Source: Antedon mediterranea
Lineage: Eukaryota > Echinodermata > Crinoidea > Comatulida > Antedonidae
Assembly: GCF_964355755.1 (NCBI RefSeq)
Contig: NC_092672.1
Span: 7,192,001 to 7,256,000 of the forward strand
Length of the DNA: 64,000 nucleotides
Reading direction: 5' to 3'
A program made the position numbers and the translations under genes. This document shows, piece by piece, positions 34,901-55,605 of the stretch (position 1 is the first letter of the stretch; every line of letters begins with the position of its first letter). The notes beneath the pieces were generated by a model. It saw only the letters and a program-made list of their open reading frames with translations. It made no database searches and was not told the DNA's origin.

Positions 34901-34946
34901 TGGATATACGAATTGAAACTTACGCTGTGTATTTTGCAGAAGCCAT

Positions 34947-36413
34947 TGTCGGTATACAAATCAATAGCTATACGGTGTCCGACACCAAAACTTAGAATAA
35001 GTATTCCTTCTTCGGTAGATCAATATTCATCAAAATCGTCTACCTGCTGTCTAGATAAGAGGACATCTTACAAATATTTGATCAAAAGAGCTTCGGTATT
35101 TTCTGTTAAGGTTTGTTTCGGTCGGACACGTTGATAAAACCTCATCGCAGCTGACTTACGCTCTGATTGGATAATGACGGTTTTTATTATCCGTGTTCTT
35201 TGATCCCAATTATTTGTTTATTGTGTGTGAATGTTCAAATAAGTGAATAAACATGACCACGTGATGTCACTATTACAGTATTTTAGCTTTGTTTGAAGTT
35301 TGATCGACGTACAATATTTAAAAAGGATGATCACAAATATGAACGAAACTGAAAATATCTTTGCTGATTACATAAACAATAAGAAAGTAATATTTTATTA
35401 ACAATTATTACAAGAGATACTGAATTAAACGTAGTAAGATGAAATCAATCTGTTCAAACACAAATAGGCCCAGCATCATTGTTTTATGCATGATGTTTAA
35501 TGGTTTCAATTGACAAAGAATTCAACGAAGAATTTAAAAGATGCGACAAAGAATTTAAGGGATGCAACAAAGAATTTAAAAGATGCAAATACTACAATTA
35601 TAAGTTGCCATATATTTTTTATTTCATAGAAAGTTCCTTCTCTTGTTTTAACATTTATAAACGGTATTCTGAGAGATATTTACATACTTTTTATAGGATA
35701 AACATACTATATAATGTTTCATATATCTTACATTCTGAACTACAGTAAAAGTCCAGTAAATTGCTAAATTGAAAACAACAATGAAATGTACTGTAACTAC
35801 AAAAATTATATCTACAAGTAAATAATGTTTTGTTTTTGTTTATAAAATTACCAATTAAAATTAAATACATATTAATTGCATAATATAGATTCACCAAAAA
35901 TAAAAATTATTTAATCAAACAATTCTTAATTTTATTTTGGAGTACCGTCTATATTAAAATGACATGTAACCATTTAAAGTTAGAGTTTAGAGTTTTACAT
36001 TAATGGTTATGCAGCAGCTCTGCTCAATTAACCATTCAACTATACTGTATACACACAGGTGATGAATCAATGTGAAATTGTATCAACCAGATGTTATACG
36101 AGTTGTGAAAGTGAAGCTGTTATGGCTGACGAAAGAAAACCAAAATGTCAACAGCTCACGCTACGGTACCATAAATGAATTGCTGTCCTACAAATATTTG
36201 CAAAGAAGAACGTACTCTCCAGTTATCTTCAACTGGCATCTGGTATTCCACAATGTGTAACTAACTCACTTTAAAAAAGAATCATACAATTCAAATGGCC
36301 TATTTGTCTACATATTACACAATACTTTAGTAATTCGTCTAATTCCCTGCAATACACACCAGTCTTCACTGGTTACCCAATGTATGCAACACTACCATCA
36401 AGTGTCAAACTCC
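34947..36413. other. Intergenic region, gene B 5' side and MVP 3' side
   Basis: AT-rich. Holds the likely MVP 3' UTR and the gene B promoter. A short 24-bp tandem (AAAGAATTTAAAAGATGC-like, three copies) lies at 35510-35590. No convincing coding sequence; the 133-residue frame at 34733-35134 has no recognisable domain. Confidence 0.5.
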
Positions 36414-39400
36414 TTATTCTGACTTAAGAGCGCCAATGAGACCATTGGCGGTGTTAAAGAGATTGATTGGACTGCTACCATCCGTGATCAAGGTGGACTT
36501 AAGACCTAGAGATTGCAGCAACTTCACCTGCATCTCTGGTCCTGATGTAGCAATGGCTTTGATGGTGTCTGCTCCAATGGTTGACACCATGCTGTGGAAT
36601 TTGGATGTCTCAATGTCAGCCATTTCTTTGGTCTTGCTAATCTCCATTTCGTTCTGCTGACCGACGTACTTGTTCTCTGCCTCTCTTGCAATTTTCAATC
36701 TATCAAGTTCAGATTCCTGCAGGAAAAAAGTTGAATCAGTCAACACAGTTTCAGATAAATATTATGATCTAATTTACTTGTTTATTAGGCAGTATTATAT
36801 TAAATCTATATTGTTTCTCAATTTCATACATACATCAGGCCTATTATTAACAAGAAATATCTGTATGTAGTTGATACAAAACAAAAGGTGTAAAGCTTTG
36901 ACTACACTATCAAACTTTATAGTTATAACTTACAGCTTCAATCTTTGCAGCCTCTGCCTTGAGCTTAGCCTGTTCTACAGCTGCCTCTCCTTCAATCCTA
37001 GCAGCTTCTGCACGGGACTGAGCCTCAGCTTTAGCCTGGCCTGTGCTTTCAACGGCTGCACTGTTGGCCTGAAGTTCCAACAGTTCCTTTCGGGCTTTCT
37101 CTGCTTCGGCTTCGTCCAAGATTTTTTGACGTTCCAGACGACCCTTTGCTTCTTGCTCAAGCCTTTCAGCTTCATGTCTGAATGAACAAATACATTATTC
37201 AAATTAATTCCGGACTAATGGAAGATTATTGAAATTACAAATTGTACTGCCAAATCAAAACAGAAATTTGCCACTTTTGCATGGAAAGAAATTTGGAAAT
37301 CAGATGGGCTTCTACAATAAATATCATTTTCTTTCCGAAAAATTAGCGACATGCCAGTATTATTCTGTTCTTGAGATGCAAAGTTGGCCAGTATTATTCT
37401 GTTCTTGAGATACAAAGTTGAAGTCAATTTGGTTTAATAAGTGTTCAAAGCAAAAAATGAAAGGGCCCTTGTTGAATAAATGAGACTTGGTAGGTCATAG
37501 AATCAATCAATAAACAAAACACTACTACATACCTAGCCGCAGCTTCCTGAGAGTTGGTTGTAATCTCAATTGCCAACTGAACAGACTTTTGCAAAGCATC
37601 TCTTGTGCGTTGGTCAACTGGTTCTACTGATTGGATATCAACGCTGGTAACAACAAGGTTGTTCTGAGGGAACAAGAATCTGTCTCGGACCTTCTGATTC
37701 TCACCAAATCCGAAAACAGACGCACGGATGATCTTCGCAGAATTCTAAGAAAGAAGAATTTATGATTTATTAATTTTAATCCTATAGTATAAACTAGAAC
37801 AATAAATATATTTGTTGGTATGTCAAAAATAAATTCAGGATACAATGAAAATTGATAATTGTTACTTTTTATTTGGTGAAATATAAGTGTTTGATTATTA
37901 TTATTATTTTCATTCTGGATATAACAGATTGAAACACTGAAATGTTTTGGTTACCTTATGAAAATCATCAAACTGTACTCCAGCAACTGCTCCTCTAATT
38001 CGGGAGGCGATAGCCTTGCATGCATCGCCAACAAAGTCAGGAACACTGAACAACTTGGCTGCATCCTTTTCGTCCTTCTTATCGTTTACTTCAAAATGCC
38101 TGATTTAAGAAAATCAGAAAAAAATTGTCAACATCTAGATAATTATCCATTGTTGTCTCAGAACAATTCAGAATAAGGATTGTAAGAGATCCAAAGCAAA
38201 AAAAAACTTCAACAAAATTGGAAATGACAGAGAAGAGTCAATCCTGAAAGGTACATCATTGCTAGAGGAGTTTTTTCTTCTTAAAGCTGTTATGGAAATC
38301 TTGCATGTTTCTAGCATCAAACATAATTCATTCATGTCATTAGGATTGTCAAAACAAATAAAAGCAAACAAAACAAACTGGTTGAATTGGCATTGAATGA
38401 AATTAAATGATGGACGATTGACTGACATATAGTGATAACGATTAATATATTGAAACCTACCAGTTGTATGACAACTGAAGCTGCAATCTAGCGTGGTCAG
38501 CAGTCTCAATGACGATGATATCAGTGCAAAAATCTGGGCCAAGCAAAAGGCACAAAGATTTGATGACATTTGGTCTTTTTGGCTTGCCTCCAGACAGACT
38601 TAATTGAGTAAATTGTTCATCAGGTCCAAGCATGACTAGCTCTGGTCCAAACACAACCCTAGTAGAAGAAAATCATAAGTCAGTTTTGCAGGTCAATTAT
38701 CTGAAGTATGTAATTGCTATAGGTTCAAATTCAAAGACATGGAATCATGCACTATTAATACACTACCCACTATGCTGGCTCTGTCATTTATGTAAAAAAA
38801 CCAATATAATATGTACAACTCTAATGGTCTGTGATAGAAAAAAAATTCGTTCTATATATTGGATTAATGAAAATAAAATCACAAATTTGTCGATAGACCT
38901 ACCTAGCTTTCTTTTCTTTGTAATCATAAATCTGCACTGATGCGTTATGTGGCACACGTAGGGTAACAACTTTAGTCTTCTCTCGTTCAGCAACGGCTGT
39001 TGCACCACGAACACCACGGTCGGCAAGTGGATCTTTCATACTCATTAGTAGGTTCTCAACAGCTGGTGGTAACTCCTTCGACCATAACTCCTCGTCTTGG
39101 TTCAACATATAGGTGACACCAGTAATTGCACGTACCTAAAACATGAATAAATATTCACAATTAGCAAAAATAAAATCCATGTACTTTTACCAACTTCTTT
39201 GGAAGATTGATTGAGATTAACCATCCTAAACAATAACATTTTATCAATTATGATTTCTGATATAATGTGTATTGCTTATGAAAAAAACAGTGGAAGCAAT
39301 GAGAACAATATTGGTACTTTACAGGACACTGTGATTGGTCACAATTAATGCATGTAAACCACACAACTACAGTTCTATCTGGCTTTGCAGAAATGCTTAC

Positions 39401-42400
39401 CTTTCCATTTTTGGTATCTCGGACATAGATACCTTCATTTTCATCCAATGGAATAGCCTTTCTTTTAGTGAGAACGTCTACCTCAACAGGGGGCACGTAT
39501 TCCATTGGTCCACGCATCATCCACTTATCACCAGGCTTTCGCTCGCAGTCCTAAAGATAAAAAAAAAAATAAGATAACTTTAACTTTAGGAAAGCACAAA
39601 AAACTGGTCATAAGTTGGCCTAAACATTTCATGTTTTGAATCTTTGACTTAGCATAAAAGGAGAAAACTCCTAATGCTAAACAATAGTAGTAGGCAAGCA
39701 GCAATTGTCACATATGGAATATACGTATACATAAAATGCAAGGATTTAAAAAATATATCTTTGTAAACTTACACACAGCGTATCTTTAAATCCTTCGTTT
39801 GCTCGTAAAATGATGCCTTCGTCTTCTCCTAGAATAAACACGTTTTGGATTCCTTTTTCAAGCTTTTCACCAGGCATCAGGAAAAAGGATTTTTCTCCCT
39901 GCAAACAATAGTAAATAAAAATTAAATGATCTTGCAAGAAATCTGGCTCATTTTTAAAGAGATCTTTATAACTAAGTACTGTTCATGCATTGCACGTACA
40001 TATATTAAAGCATAACAATCAGAACTAAAATTATTCCTCAACATCAGGAACACAAATCAGGTGGTGTTACTGGGGAAACATTTTTAAAAACAGTTCTTTT
40101 TTGGGTATGTAATGATTCCTTATTGGAATGTTTGTACTAAAACGTATCAATTGATTAGAAATGGCAATTTCTGTGTTTACCTTGGAAAGCTTCTTTTGTC
40201 CAAGTTGAGGTTTGCCATCTGCACCGACTGGGTCCAATATGACGCAGTACTGACGATTATTAAGTGTAATAATGTCCTTTACACCAACAACCTATTTTTA
40301 AAAAAAGTCAAATTTTAGGAAAATATAACTACCATCGATTTGTGCTCTGCATAGCACAGATCCTAAAACATGCATCCTCCATTTACATGTATTTGTCATT
40401 TTTTTTCCAGGATAATCTTGATCCTAATAATGGTAATTTTTTTTAATATATTTATTTAGTGTTTTTTCTGTTTCCTTTTTGTTTTACTTATTTAAACATT
40501 ATTTTTTGTTACCACATGTTATTAAACTTTATTTTGCAGATTTTAGGAGATTATAGGGTCATATACCCACTTTATTGAGGGGTAGAGTTTAAACTGTGAA
40601 TTGTTATCACATGTGAGCATTCTTAATGTATGTGGAAATAAAGAAATTGAATTAAATAGATTTTCAAAATAGTAGGAAAATAGATAGTAGGTAGACTTGG
40701 GATTGGTTTTAAGCAATTAAACATGGTGGGGGAATTTCGGCTATTGTCACTAAAAGAGAAAGTACACTATATTGACAATAAAGCTTGTGAGTGAGTTCTG
40801 GATAGCTCTGCTTACCTCTTCGTAAACATCTGGAATGTGTGCCTCATTGTCCTCCATCTTTATCAACCATTCTTCACCATTCTTTCTCTTCACGCCCTTG
40901 GAATCTGAAAACGTGCGGTTTGCACGAAGATGAAGCGCTTTCTGTAGAAAACAAAAAAATTCATTCATTCATTTCCTTTATTTCGGATAGTAAATCCATA
41001 TACAAAACATACAAAAAAAAAAACAAATTTCACTAGAACACTCTACAATTTCCTAAAATATTAATTTGCAACAACACTGATGTATAATAGCAAAGATATT
41101 ATATTATAGGAAATGCACATAGAGTCTATAGAATCTGTGACTGATAGATTTTGTCCACCCAAGTTCAAGTTTTCAAGTTCACAAAAACAACTGTCATTTT
41201 AATTCCACCTGCCAACAAATTTAAAGTGTCTTTTTTCATGAAACAATCATGCAAATTTCAAGGATATATTGCACAGTTCATGACATCATGTCCTTTGGTT
41301 TTAAAATTCACTTTGATACAGGATAGAGTGAAGGTTTATTAGGTTTAATAAGGTTATAAAAGGAAATACTAAAAGGCACTGGAGTACAGACCTTACTGTT
41401 GGGGCTAAAGATATTAAAAGACCACAATGAAATTTTTTTTCCATTTTTTTTTCCAGGATAATCTTGATCCTAATAATGGTAATTTTTTTAAATATATTTA
41501 TTTAGTGTTTTTTCTGTTTCGTTTTTGTTTTACTTATTTAAAGATTATTGTTTGTTACCAAATGTTATTAAACTTTATTTTGCAGATTTTAGGAGATTAT
41601 AGGGTCATATACCCACTTTATTGAGGGGTAGAGTCTAAACTGTGAATTGTTATCACATGTGACCATTCTTAATGTATTCTTGGGTAGTACTAAGTAGATT
41701 TGAATACAAACCTTTTCTGTGAGGACATATGCGTTCACAACATCCACAACCTCTTCATATGCACCAGGCAAATAAGCACCAACTTTCTTGACAAGCCATT
41801 CTTCACCGGTGACCCTAAGATTACCCTCTCGATCTTGAGTCTCCTTGCGTGCTCGTAGCTTGATGGCCTGGTTTGGCTTGATGATTGTAGCTCGGATGGT
41901 TTCATCAACAGCTACCTCTTTACGGGGAATGTATGTACCAGGTCCCTCGAACAACCATTCATCACCTGCGACACGCTTTTCTCCGCTGGCATCTTCGTAG
42001 TCCAAGACTGCTCGTAGTCTCAGAGCACAATTGGCAGGCACCACTTTCAAAGGACTAACAGCCTGTAAATATGATATGAAAATATTTAGACATACAGTAT
42101 TGTATTATTTTTAGAATTGGGTTTCTTGTAATCTTGTTTGATTAACTTGACTGCTATTATTTTATTCATGCCTACCTGCTTTAGAACTTCCCCAGGGAAC
42201 AGTGGGAATGGATCTTGTGACAGGCGGATTTCCTGATCAGCATGGCTCAGCTTGATCTGTCCAGTTTTGTCGAGGACAACAGCGCCATCTTTATCCTTCT
42301 GTGCCGGATTCTCTATGATACAGTAGTTCCTTGGTGGAACCATGATCATCTTCTGTGGTCCGAAGATCACTCTAAGTTAGAAAAGGAAAATAGTAAAATA

Positions 42401-42737
42401 AATTGTTCATAATAATAAATAAACAGTTATGAACATACTGTTTCTACATACTCTGTGAAGATGCCATCCATGAGTGGGGTTCCTTTTCATCAATCAATTA
42501 CATATGAATTAGTTTCAAATTCACAAACATAAAGGTCAAACCCTTGATCATGTTTTTTATGTTTATTAAAGGCACACTTTACCTTTCATGATCCTGTCTG
42601 ATGTAAGTCCTTGGTCCGATCTCCACCCTCGTAACATTGCTGTTCTGATCAAGAACATGGATGTAGTAATAAGGAGGGATTCGGTAGATGGAATCATCAC
42701 CTCCTGAACCGCCGGATGAACGTTTGCCTTTATCCAT
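36414..42737 (-). CDS. MVP: Major vault protein, 849 aa, complete
   Basis: Exons: 42583-42737, 42176-42371, 41712-42062, 40816-40941, 40181-40291, 39773-39898, 39401-39550, 38903-39135, 38461-38658, 37955-38099, 37533-37744, 36934-37177, 36414-36716; total 2,550 nt in frame. MVP forms the shell of the vault ribonucleoprotein particle in the cytoplasm. N-terminal vault repeats carry the signatures [31 protein letters not shown] and [11 protein letters not shown]. Residues from about 483 form the shoulder ([16 protein letters not shown]). A long Ala/Glu-rich cap helix follows ([16 protein letters not shown], residues about 668-770), then the cap end EMQKLLQ-type sequence read here as [18 protein letters not shown]. 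The protein stops shortly after NLFNTANGL, so it lacks the Pro-rich tail of mammalian MVP. A noncoding 5' exon is likely, because an acceptor lies just upstream of the start codon. Confidence 0.97.
40400..40635 (+). repeat. Direct repeat, copy 1 (probable LINE 3' end) in MVP intron
   Basis: About 235 bp nearly identical to 41438-41680, starting CCAGGATAATCTTGATCC and ending TTATCACATGTGAGCATTCT. Followed by AATAAAGAAATTGAATTAAA, which looks like a retroelement tail. Together the copies flank MVP exon 40816-40941. Confidence 0.8.
41438..41680 (+). repeat. Direct repeat, copy 2 in the preceding MVP intron
   Basis: Same sequence and orientation as 40400-40635 with a handful of substitutions. 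Ends about 30 bases before the splice donor of exon 41712-42062. Confidence 0.8.
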
Positions 42738-42876
42738 GATGACTTATTTTTTGAATCTGCATAGGAATGAAATACACATGAGATTTCAATGCTGACAAGG
42801 CACAGTAAATAAACTGTATGAATTACTTTTTAAGCCATTGGCTTAAAGTGTATTGGATTTTGGCTTGATATAATAG

Positions 42877-43376
42877 AGAGGTTTCGCAATCTTACGAATA
42901 CTATAACGAAAACGGATACGTCACGCACACGTATTCGTTTTCGTAAGAAAAAAATCTGTTTCGCATTGCAACGAAATATCGAGGCGCATCCAAAATATGA
43001 CTGTGGTAAATTTGAGCGAAGCGCAGGTACGTGTTGCTTGGTGCTTGGCGCTTGGCTGCCTAGGCCTAGCGTAACATCAAAGCGAGTGAGGACTTTAAAA
43101 ACTGCTATTTATCAAAATTGACCTGACATTTTGGTAAATTACTTTCAATAAATCTATAATTATATTATAATCATGAATCATTCCTAATTCAAATGCAAAA
43201 TGTGCAAAATAGATCAAAAACTATACTCGTTTTGTAGTTACGAATATGACTGGTGATATTCGTCAACACGAATACGCTTTACGAATATGAAATGGGGATC
43301 AGCTCAAAAGTTTCACAAATGTATGACGTATCCGTTTTCGTTATCGTATTCGTAAGGTTGCGAAACCTCCCTATTG
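42877..43376. mobile_element. TIR element, copy 1, upstream of MVP start
   Basis: Ends AGGTTTCGCAATCTTACGAA and TTCGTAAGGTTGCGAAACCT, arms of about 45 bp including CGAAAACGGATACGTCA. About 500 bp, no coding capacity. The interior (GAGCGAAGCGCAGGTACGTG, TGATATTCGTCAACACGAAT) is shared with the copy at 45088, in inverted order. Confidence 0.8.
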
Positions 43377-45087
43377 TCTATACTGTACTATTACAGTACA
43401 AAATTTAAATTTTGGTTACTGAATTTGAAAGAAAAGATTGTTCTAGTAGTACTATATATGAATATCATATCTATACATAATATTTTGAAGTCATTAATGG
43501 CTAGACTGAACTGCAGTGTAAAAACATATTGTCCTTGACTTTAGTATAAATTAGCATTCTAGCTTAGGGATTATACTAATATGAAATTATGATATGAATA
43601 AATTATTATTTTGAAATAAACTGCAAGTAAATACATTCTGCCCTTGACCTTAAAATAGTAGAATGTCGGAGTTAATAATTGATGGAATGATATGTATGAT
43701 GATAAAATCTGAAAGATTAATGTTATTTCCAAGATCTATTTTGTCTCAATCTAGAATGAACAGGATATTAAATAGACGCCACTTATTTACCATAGTCACT
43801 TCCTTTGCATTGCATAATCAATATATTTTCTATTACTTTGCAATTTCACTATTCATGCATACAACCATTGTTATCCAATCCATCATGTTTATGAAGGCTT
43901 GGGTTAAGTTTCAATATCTGACTATATCACAGTATTACTAACAGGCCCATAGAGCAATACAAATACAAGTATTTAGTATATGCTTTATTTCTCTAAAATA
44001 AGCAAAACTATTGTTTGTGCTACTGCACTTTCGCATCTTTTGACAATTTCAGAATTTTTACCTAAATTTTCTTCCTTTTCTCACAAATTATAACAATGCA
44101 AAACTGAGAGTATATCTAATTTCATTATTAGATTAGATTGTCACTATGAGTCCATTGTTTGTGTAGCTTTTTTGAAGATTATTAAATATTTTATATATAA
44201 AAAAGAAAATTTAGCAATTTAGGTTTAAAATATTTTATGGGTTTTTAAATAATAAAAAAAGACATTAAATTTTATTAAACCATGGAGCAGAAAAACAAAT
44301 TTGGTCCAAAAATATAAGTGCATTAGCGCTGGGTTATAATAATATTTAATCCACAAATGAAAAGAAAATGCTGCAATATACTGTTTACTATATGGTAAGA
44401 GCCCTAGGCCTAGTAATTATATTGGTAATAATCATGGAGTAAAGAATAAGAAACCACATATAGGCCTAGTACTGTAATACTGTACAAACTTACCTTCACC
44501 AAATAACCATTCCCTGAGAAGAGAACCCCTGTTCACCTATCCTTACCGGTGCAAAATATATAACAAGGCAAACTAATACCGTTTATATACTATTTGGTGA
44601 CGAAATAGTGGTGCAATATTAAGGTATGTGTCATACAGTGAAACAGCTTACGTTAGCACTACAGTACCGCACCAAACACCGGCAGGTTAAATTAGCTCGC
44701 CGCTGAGCAACGCCAACGCACCATAAACAAACGTCATCATAGTAGTTTATACGGTCAGGTTTATCTATAAAAAATGATCCAATAAACAACATTTGCTCGA
44801 AAAAACTTACCTTACTATTCAAGTATTGTATAATAAGCACTAGAAAGTTCTAGAGTGCACTTTTTACAGTTAAGTACAGACTTAACTTTTCAGTTGATTG
44901 TGCAATACTTTAACCTTCGGTGTATCGCCAGAGCCAGCGCCTACAAAGCAGCCAATACCTGAGTTGCATTATTTACCCTCGATGTTCTTGTTATTCATCC
45001 AATCAACGAGTTGAATAATTACGTCATATTTATTTCTGAAAGTGATACTATTTTTCTAAATAAAGAGGGCGAAAAATAATACTGTAA
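43377..45087. promoter_or_regulatory. Probable MVP promoter and 5' noncoding exon region
   Basis: No coding sequence. On the minus strand, good splice donors (AAG|gtaagt) occur near 44492 and 44808, and an acceptor lies near 42761, so one or two alternative noncoding first exons are likely. The exact start site cannot be seen. Confidence 0.35.
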
Positions 45088-45545
45088 TAGGGAGTTTTCG
45101 CAACCTTTCGAATACGATAACGAAAACATACGTCACACATTTCATATTTCATATTTCATATTTCATATTCGTAAGACGTATTCGTGTTGACGAGAATATC
45201 ATTCACCAGTCATATTCGTAACTACAAAACGAGTAGGCCTATAGTTGTTTATCTATTTTGCACATTTTGCATTTGAATCAAGAATGATTCATGATTATAA
45301 TATAATTATACTTTTATTGAAAGTAATTTACTAAGGATAAATAGCACAGTTTTTAAAGTCCTCACTCGCTTTGATGTTACGCTACGTACCTGCGCTTCGC
45401 TCAAATTTACCGCAGTCATATTTTGGACGGTGCCCTCAATATTTCGTTGCCATGCGAAAGAGATTTTTACTGGCTTACGAAAAACGAATACGTGTGCGTG
45501 ACGTACCCGTTTTCGTTATCGTATTCGTAAGATTGTGAAAATAAT
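45088..45545. mobile_element. TIR element, copy 2, between MVP and protease gene
   Basis: Ends GGGAGTTTTCGCAACCTTTC and CGTATTCGTAAGATTGTGAA. The interior is shared with copy 1. A (TTTCATA)n short tandem at 45138-45170 is specific to this copy. Confidence 0.75.
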
Positions 45546-45682
45546 ATACCTACCTTAGCTCCCTTACTAGAGACATTTTCGTTGTATTCACCACGCGTGA
45601 CGGACACTCACGTAGCTTGGAATGTATTTAAATTTTACCGCCAGGAAGCTTTCAACACTTCACACGTTCCATTTCGTTAGTA

Positions 45683-53413
<7,731 letters not shown>

Positions 53414-53832
53414 AAGATGCAAAGATTTGAGGATTGCAATACCGTACTATTAAAATAACTATTTTGTTTTATTCCCGTTTTATTGAAGACACTTCGCTAT
53501 ATATTGTGTATATTTTACTTGATATGAACTTATATATTACATCTGTCTGTAAATCCTTTACCGGTTTAGTCTCAATAAATAATCATAAATATTAATAATG
53601 CTTAGTGTAGGCCTACTCTTATTGTTTTATGATAAACCATACATAATACTGTACCGAGCTGATGGATATCTTGGACTTTCTCCTTTTGAAAATCAATGTA
53701 TAAACACACCCACGTACACAGAAGGTGAAGAAGGCTGCTACGGAAAAAGCATACTACTGCCTGCCTATACAATGGAAAACAATTCAAATGTGAAATGAAT
53801 CTCTACTGATGGTGTAAGGCCAATTTAAACAC

Positions 53833-53871
53833 ACTAGATGGTACGCTCGCTTCGCTCGCGTACCATCTAGT
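53833..53871. repeat. Perfect 14-bp-arm hairpin
   Basis: ACTAGATGGTACGC and GCGTACCATCTAGT separated by 11 bases (TCGCTTCGCTC). Probably a transposon end; I see no partner nearby. Confidence 0.7.
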
Positions 53872-55159
53872 TCGTGCCCACAGATGGTTCTCGAATATAT
53901 AGTAATTTCAGCGTAAAAAAACTGGCGATTTCAAATGTACGTACGGCAGGACTAAATGATTTATGTAGTCAACCAAAATTAGCACCTAGAAACTTGTCAT
54001 TAGAGTTGAGCGTTGGGGATGAGGTACAAAAAGGAACAATTTTTTAATATATTCTTTATATTAAATTATTCTTTATATTTCTTTTATATCCACTCAGTAA
54101 CGAAATATTTTTTTTATAGGCCTATAAATAATATTCCACTAAATAGAGTAAAACATTTCCGATTTAATACTTTATTAAAACTGTCACCGTCTCATGGTCG
54201 TTTGAAATAGTGAAGTACATTTAAAGACCACTAATACGTTTATATTTTTGTAATTATTAATTAATACAAACGTTGAGAAACAACTGACAGTAATAAAGTA
54301 TTATAATATTATGTGTTTATAATCTAAAAGTAGGGGCTACCCACACTCACAGTGATAACGTTTATTAATATATTTGTTTATATTATATCTAACAGTACCA
54401 ACACACTTTTGATTCAAATGGCGATCAAAAGTGGTTAATACCTATTTGCAGTATTGTATAGAATTACAATACTATTTCTGTTTATTCTCCAAGGGTCTAT
54501 AAATTTACCTACTTGTGTTAAACCATGGAGGTATGCAAGTATGGTTAAACGAAATAATTTGGAATGTTCCATTCATTGCAAATCAATACATTTGTATAAA
54601 CGTATATTAAATCTATCAAAATAGTATTTTTTTAAAGAAAATCGGCCTGTCTTCAACATTATGATGCTGTACTCGAGCTGTTCAACCGGTTTTCAGCCAT
54701 TAAAAACAGTTTTCGTAGGAGGAGATAGGAAAATGCGAAGCATCCTCGTATTATTGTATGCGGGTATTTTTCACGATGGACATGCATTAGACAGTGTATA
54801 CCACGATCGGAAAACACCCCTATTTGGGGCAAATCGTTGAACCTAAATTCGTTTTAATTGCCAATAACTAATTATCTGACTCAATTTAATTAGTAAACAG
54901 GGTTACATCAGGTGGTTAAAATCAGTACCGAAAGTACGAACCAACTTTATATACCATCGAGTAAACATTCTAGAAGTAACGCGCGATTTACCGAATTTTG
55001 CCCTTACGTAAATTTATATATAGATGAGCGGGTAGCGGTAATACAAATATAAATCGATCTTATTTCTTATGACCATTTACACACAACGCGGAGCGGACGT
55101 GACGGGCGGTTTCCGCGCAGGATAGTTAGATTCTACGTGGGACAAGCTACGCTGTTTTC

Positions 55160-55352
55160 CGCTTACCGTTACCGCTCGTCTGTGTAAATGAATACAGATG
55201 GCTGTAGGAACTGTCACACAAGGTGTTCTTTCATTGACAATAATACAGAAATACTGAATTATGATTGATTTGAAGTGTGAAAGTGTGAACATAGAATTAC
55301 GATACAAATCACTAGGCCAATTTACACAGACGAGCGGTAACGGTAAGCGGTA
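55160..55352. mobile_element. Inverted-repeat (MITE-like) element
   Basis: GCTTACCGTTACCGCTCGTC continuing to TGTGTAAATG (55160-55190) is mirrored by ATTTACACAGACGAGCGGTA continuing to ACGGTAAGC (55320-55348). Related GC-rich sequence flanks both arms, so the true element may extend to about 55070-55410. Confidence 0.6.
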
Positions 55353-55496
55353 ATTGTAAGCGAAAAACCGCGTGGCTTTTCCCATTTACACAGCGCGCGG
55401 AGTTCGCGAACGGAGAGGTGGAAACCTCTCGCGTTAGGGTTCCAATACCTATGTTGGAATGACTTCATAATATAAATCGAAGATGTAGGGCGCGTC

Positions 55497-55605
55497 TACT
55501 CTGGGTTCCAGACGAAGTTTTGACTTAATATTAGTAAAAATATTTTGGCACAAATGGCGTTTCATTCATACGTATACTGCTTAAGCTTGGTCTGGAGTGT
55601 GTCTT
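55497..55605 (+). mobile_element. Hairpin-ended element, 5' fragment
   Basis: TCTGGGTTCCAGACGAAGTT through ATGGCGTTTCATTCATACGT matches the left part of 31001-31938. The right end is missing. Confidence 0.65.

Larger units (their letters stand above)
21168..34946 (-). pseudogene. ROCO gene B: ankyrin - ROC - COR - Death paralogue with broken ROC region
   Basis: Exons: 34924-34946, 34313-34397, 34092-34211, 33557-33655, 33320-33433, 32707-32803, 32227-32381, 31939-32001 plus 30954-31000 (one exon split by a transposon), 30525-30646, 30137-30227, 29769-29974, 29525-29626, 29082-29264, about 27382-27646, probably a mini-exon near 27310-27335, 26937-27143, 26381-26539, 22333-22623, 22097-22165, 21618-21828, 21168-21523. 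Order, phase and several lengths match gene A. Motifs: DGSTPLHWLLRSN (ankyrin), GQERVGKTS (Walker A), VTDGI, WDFAGQ, VGTHRD (intact G4), FLPEGLFHRLL (COR), FCVLC/CVQC pairs, then a Death domain at the end. Exon 32227-32381 has one base too many just before Walker A, and a 938-bp element interrupts the next exon. Everything else is open, so inactivation is recent, or splicing skips both exons, which keeps frame. An assembly error is possible for the frameshift. Confidence 0.75.

Noticed and set aside
34733-35134. 133-residue plus-strand frame upstream of gene B
   Set aside because: It overlaps gene B exon 1 on the opposite strand and shows no recognisable domain or splice context.
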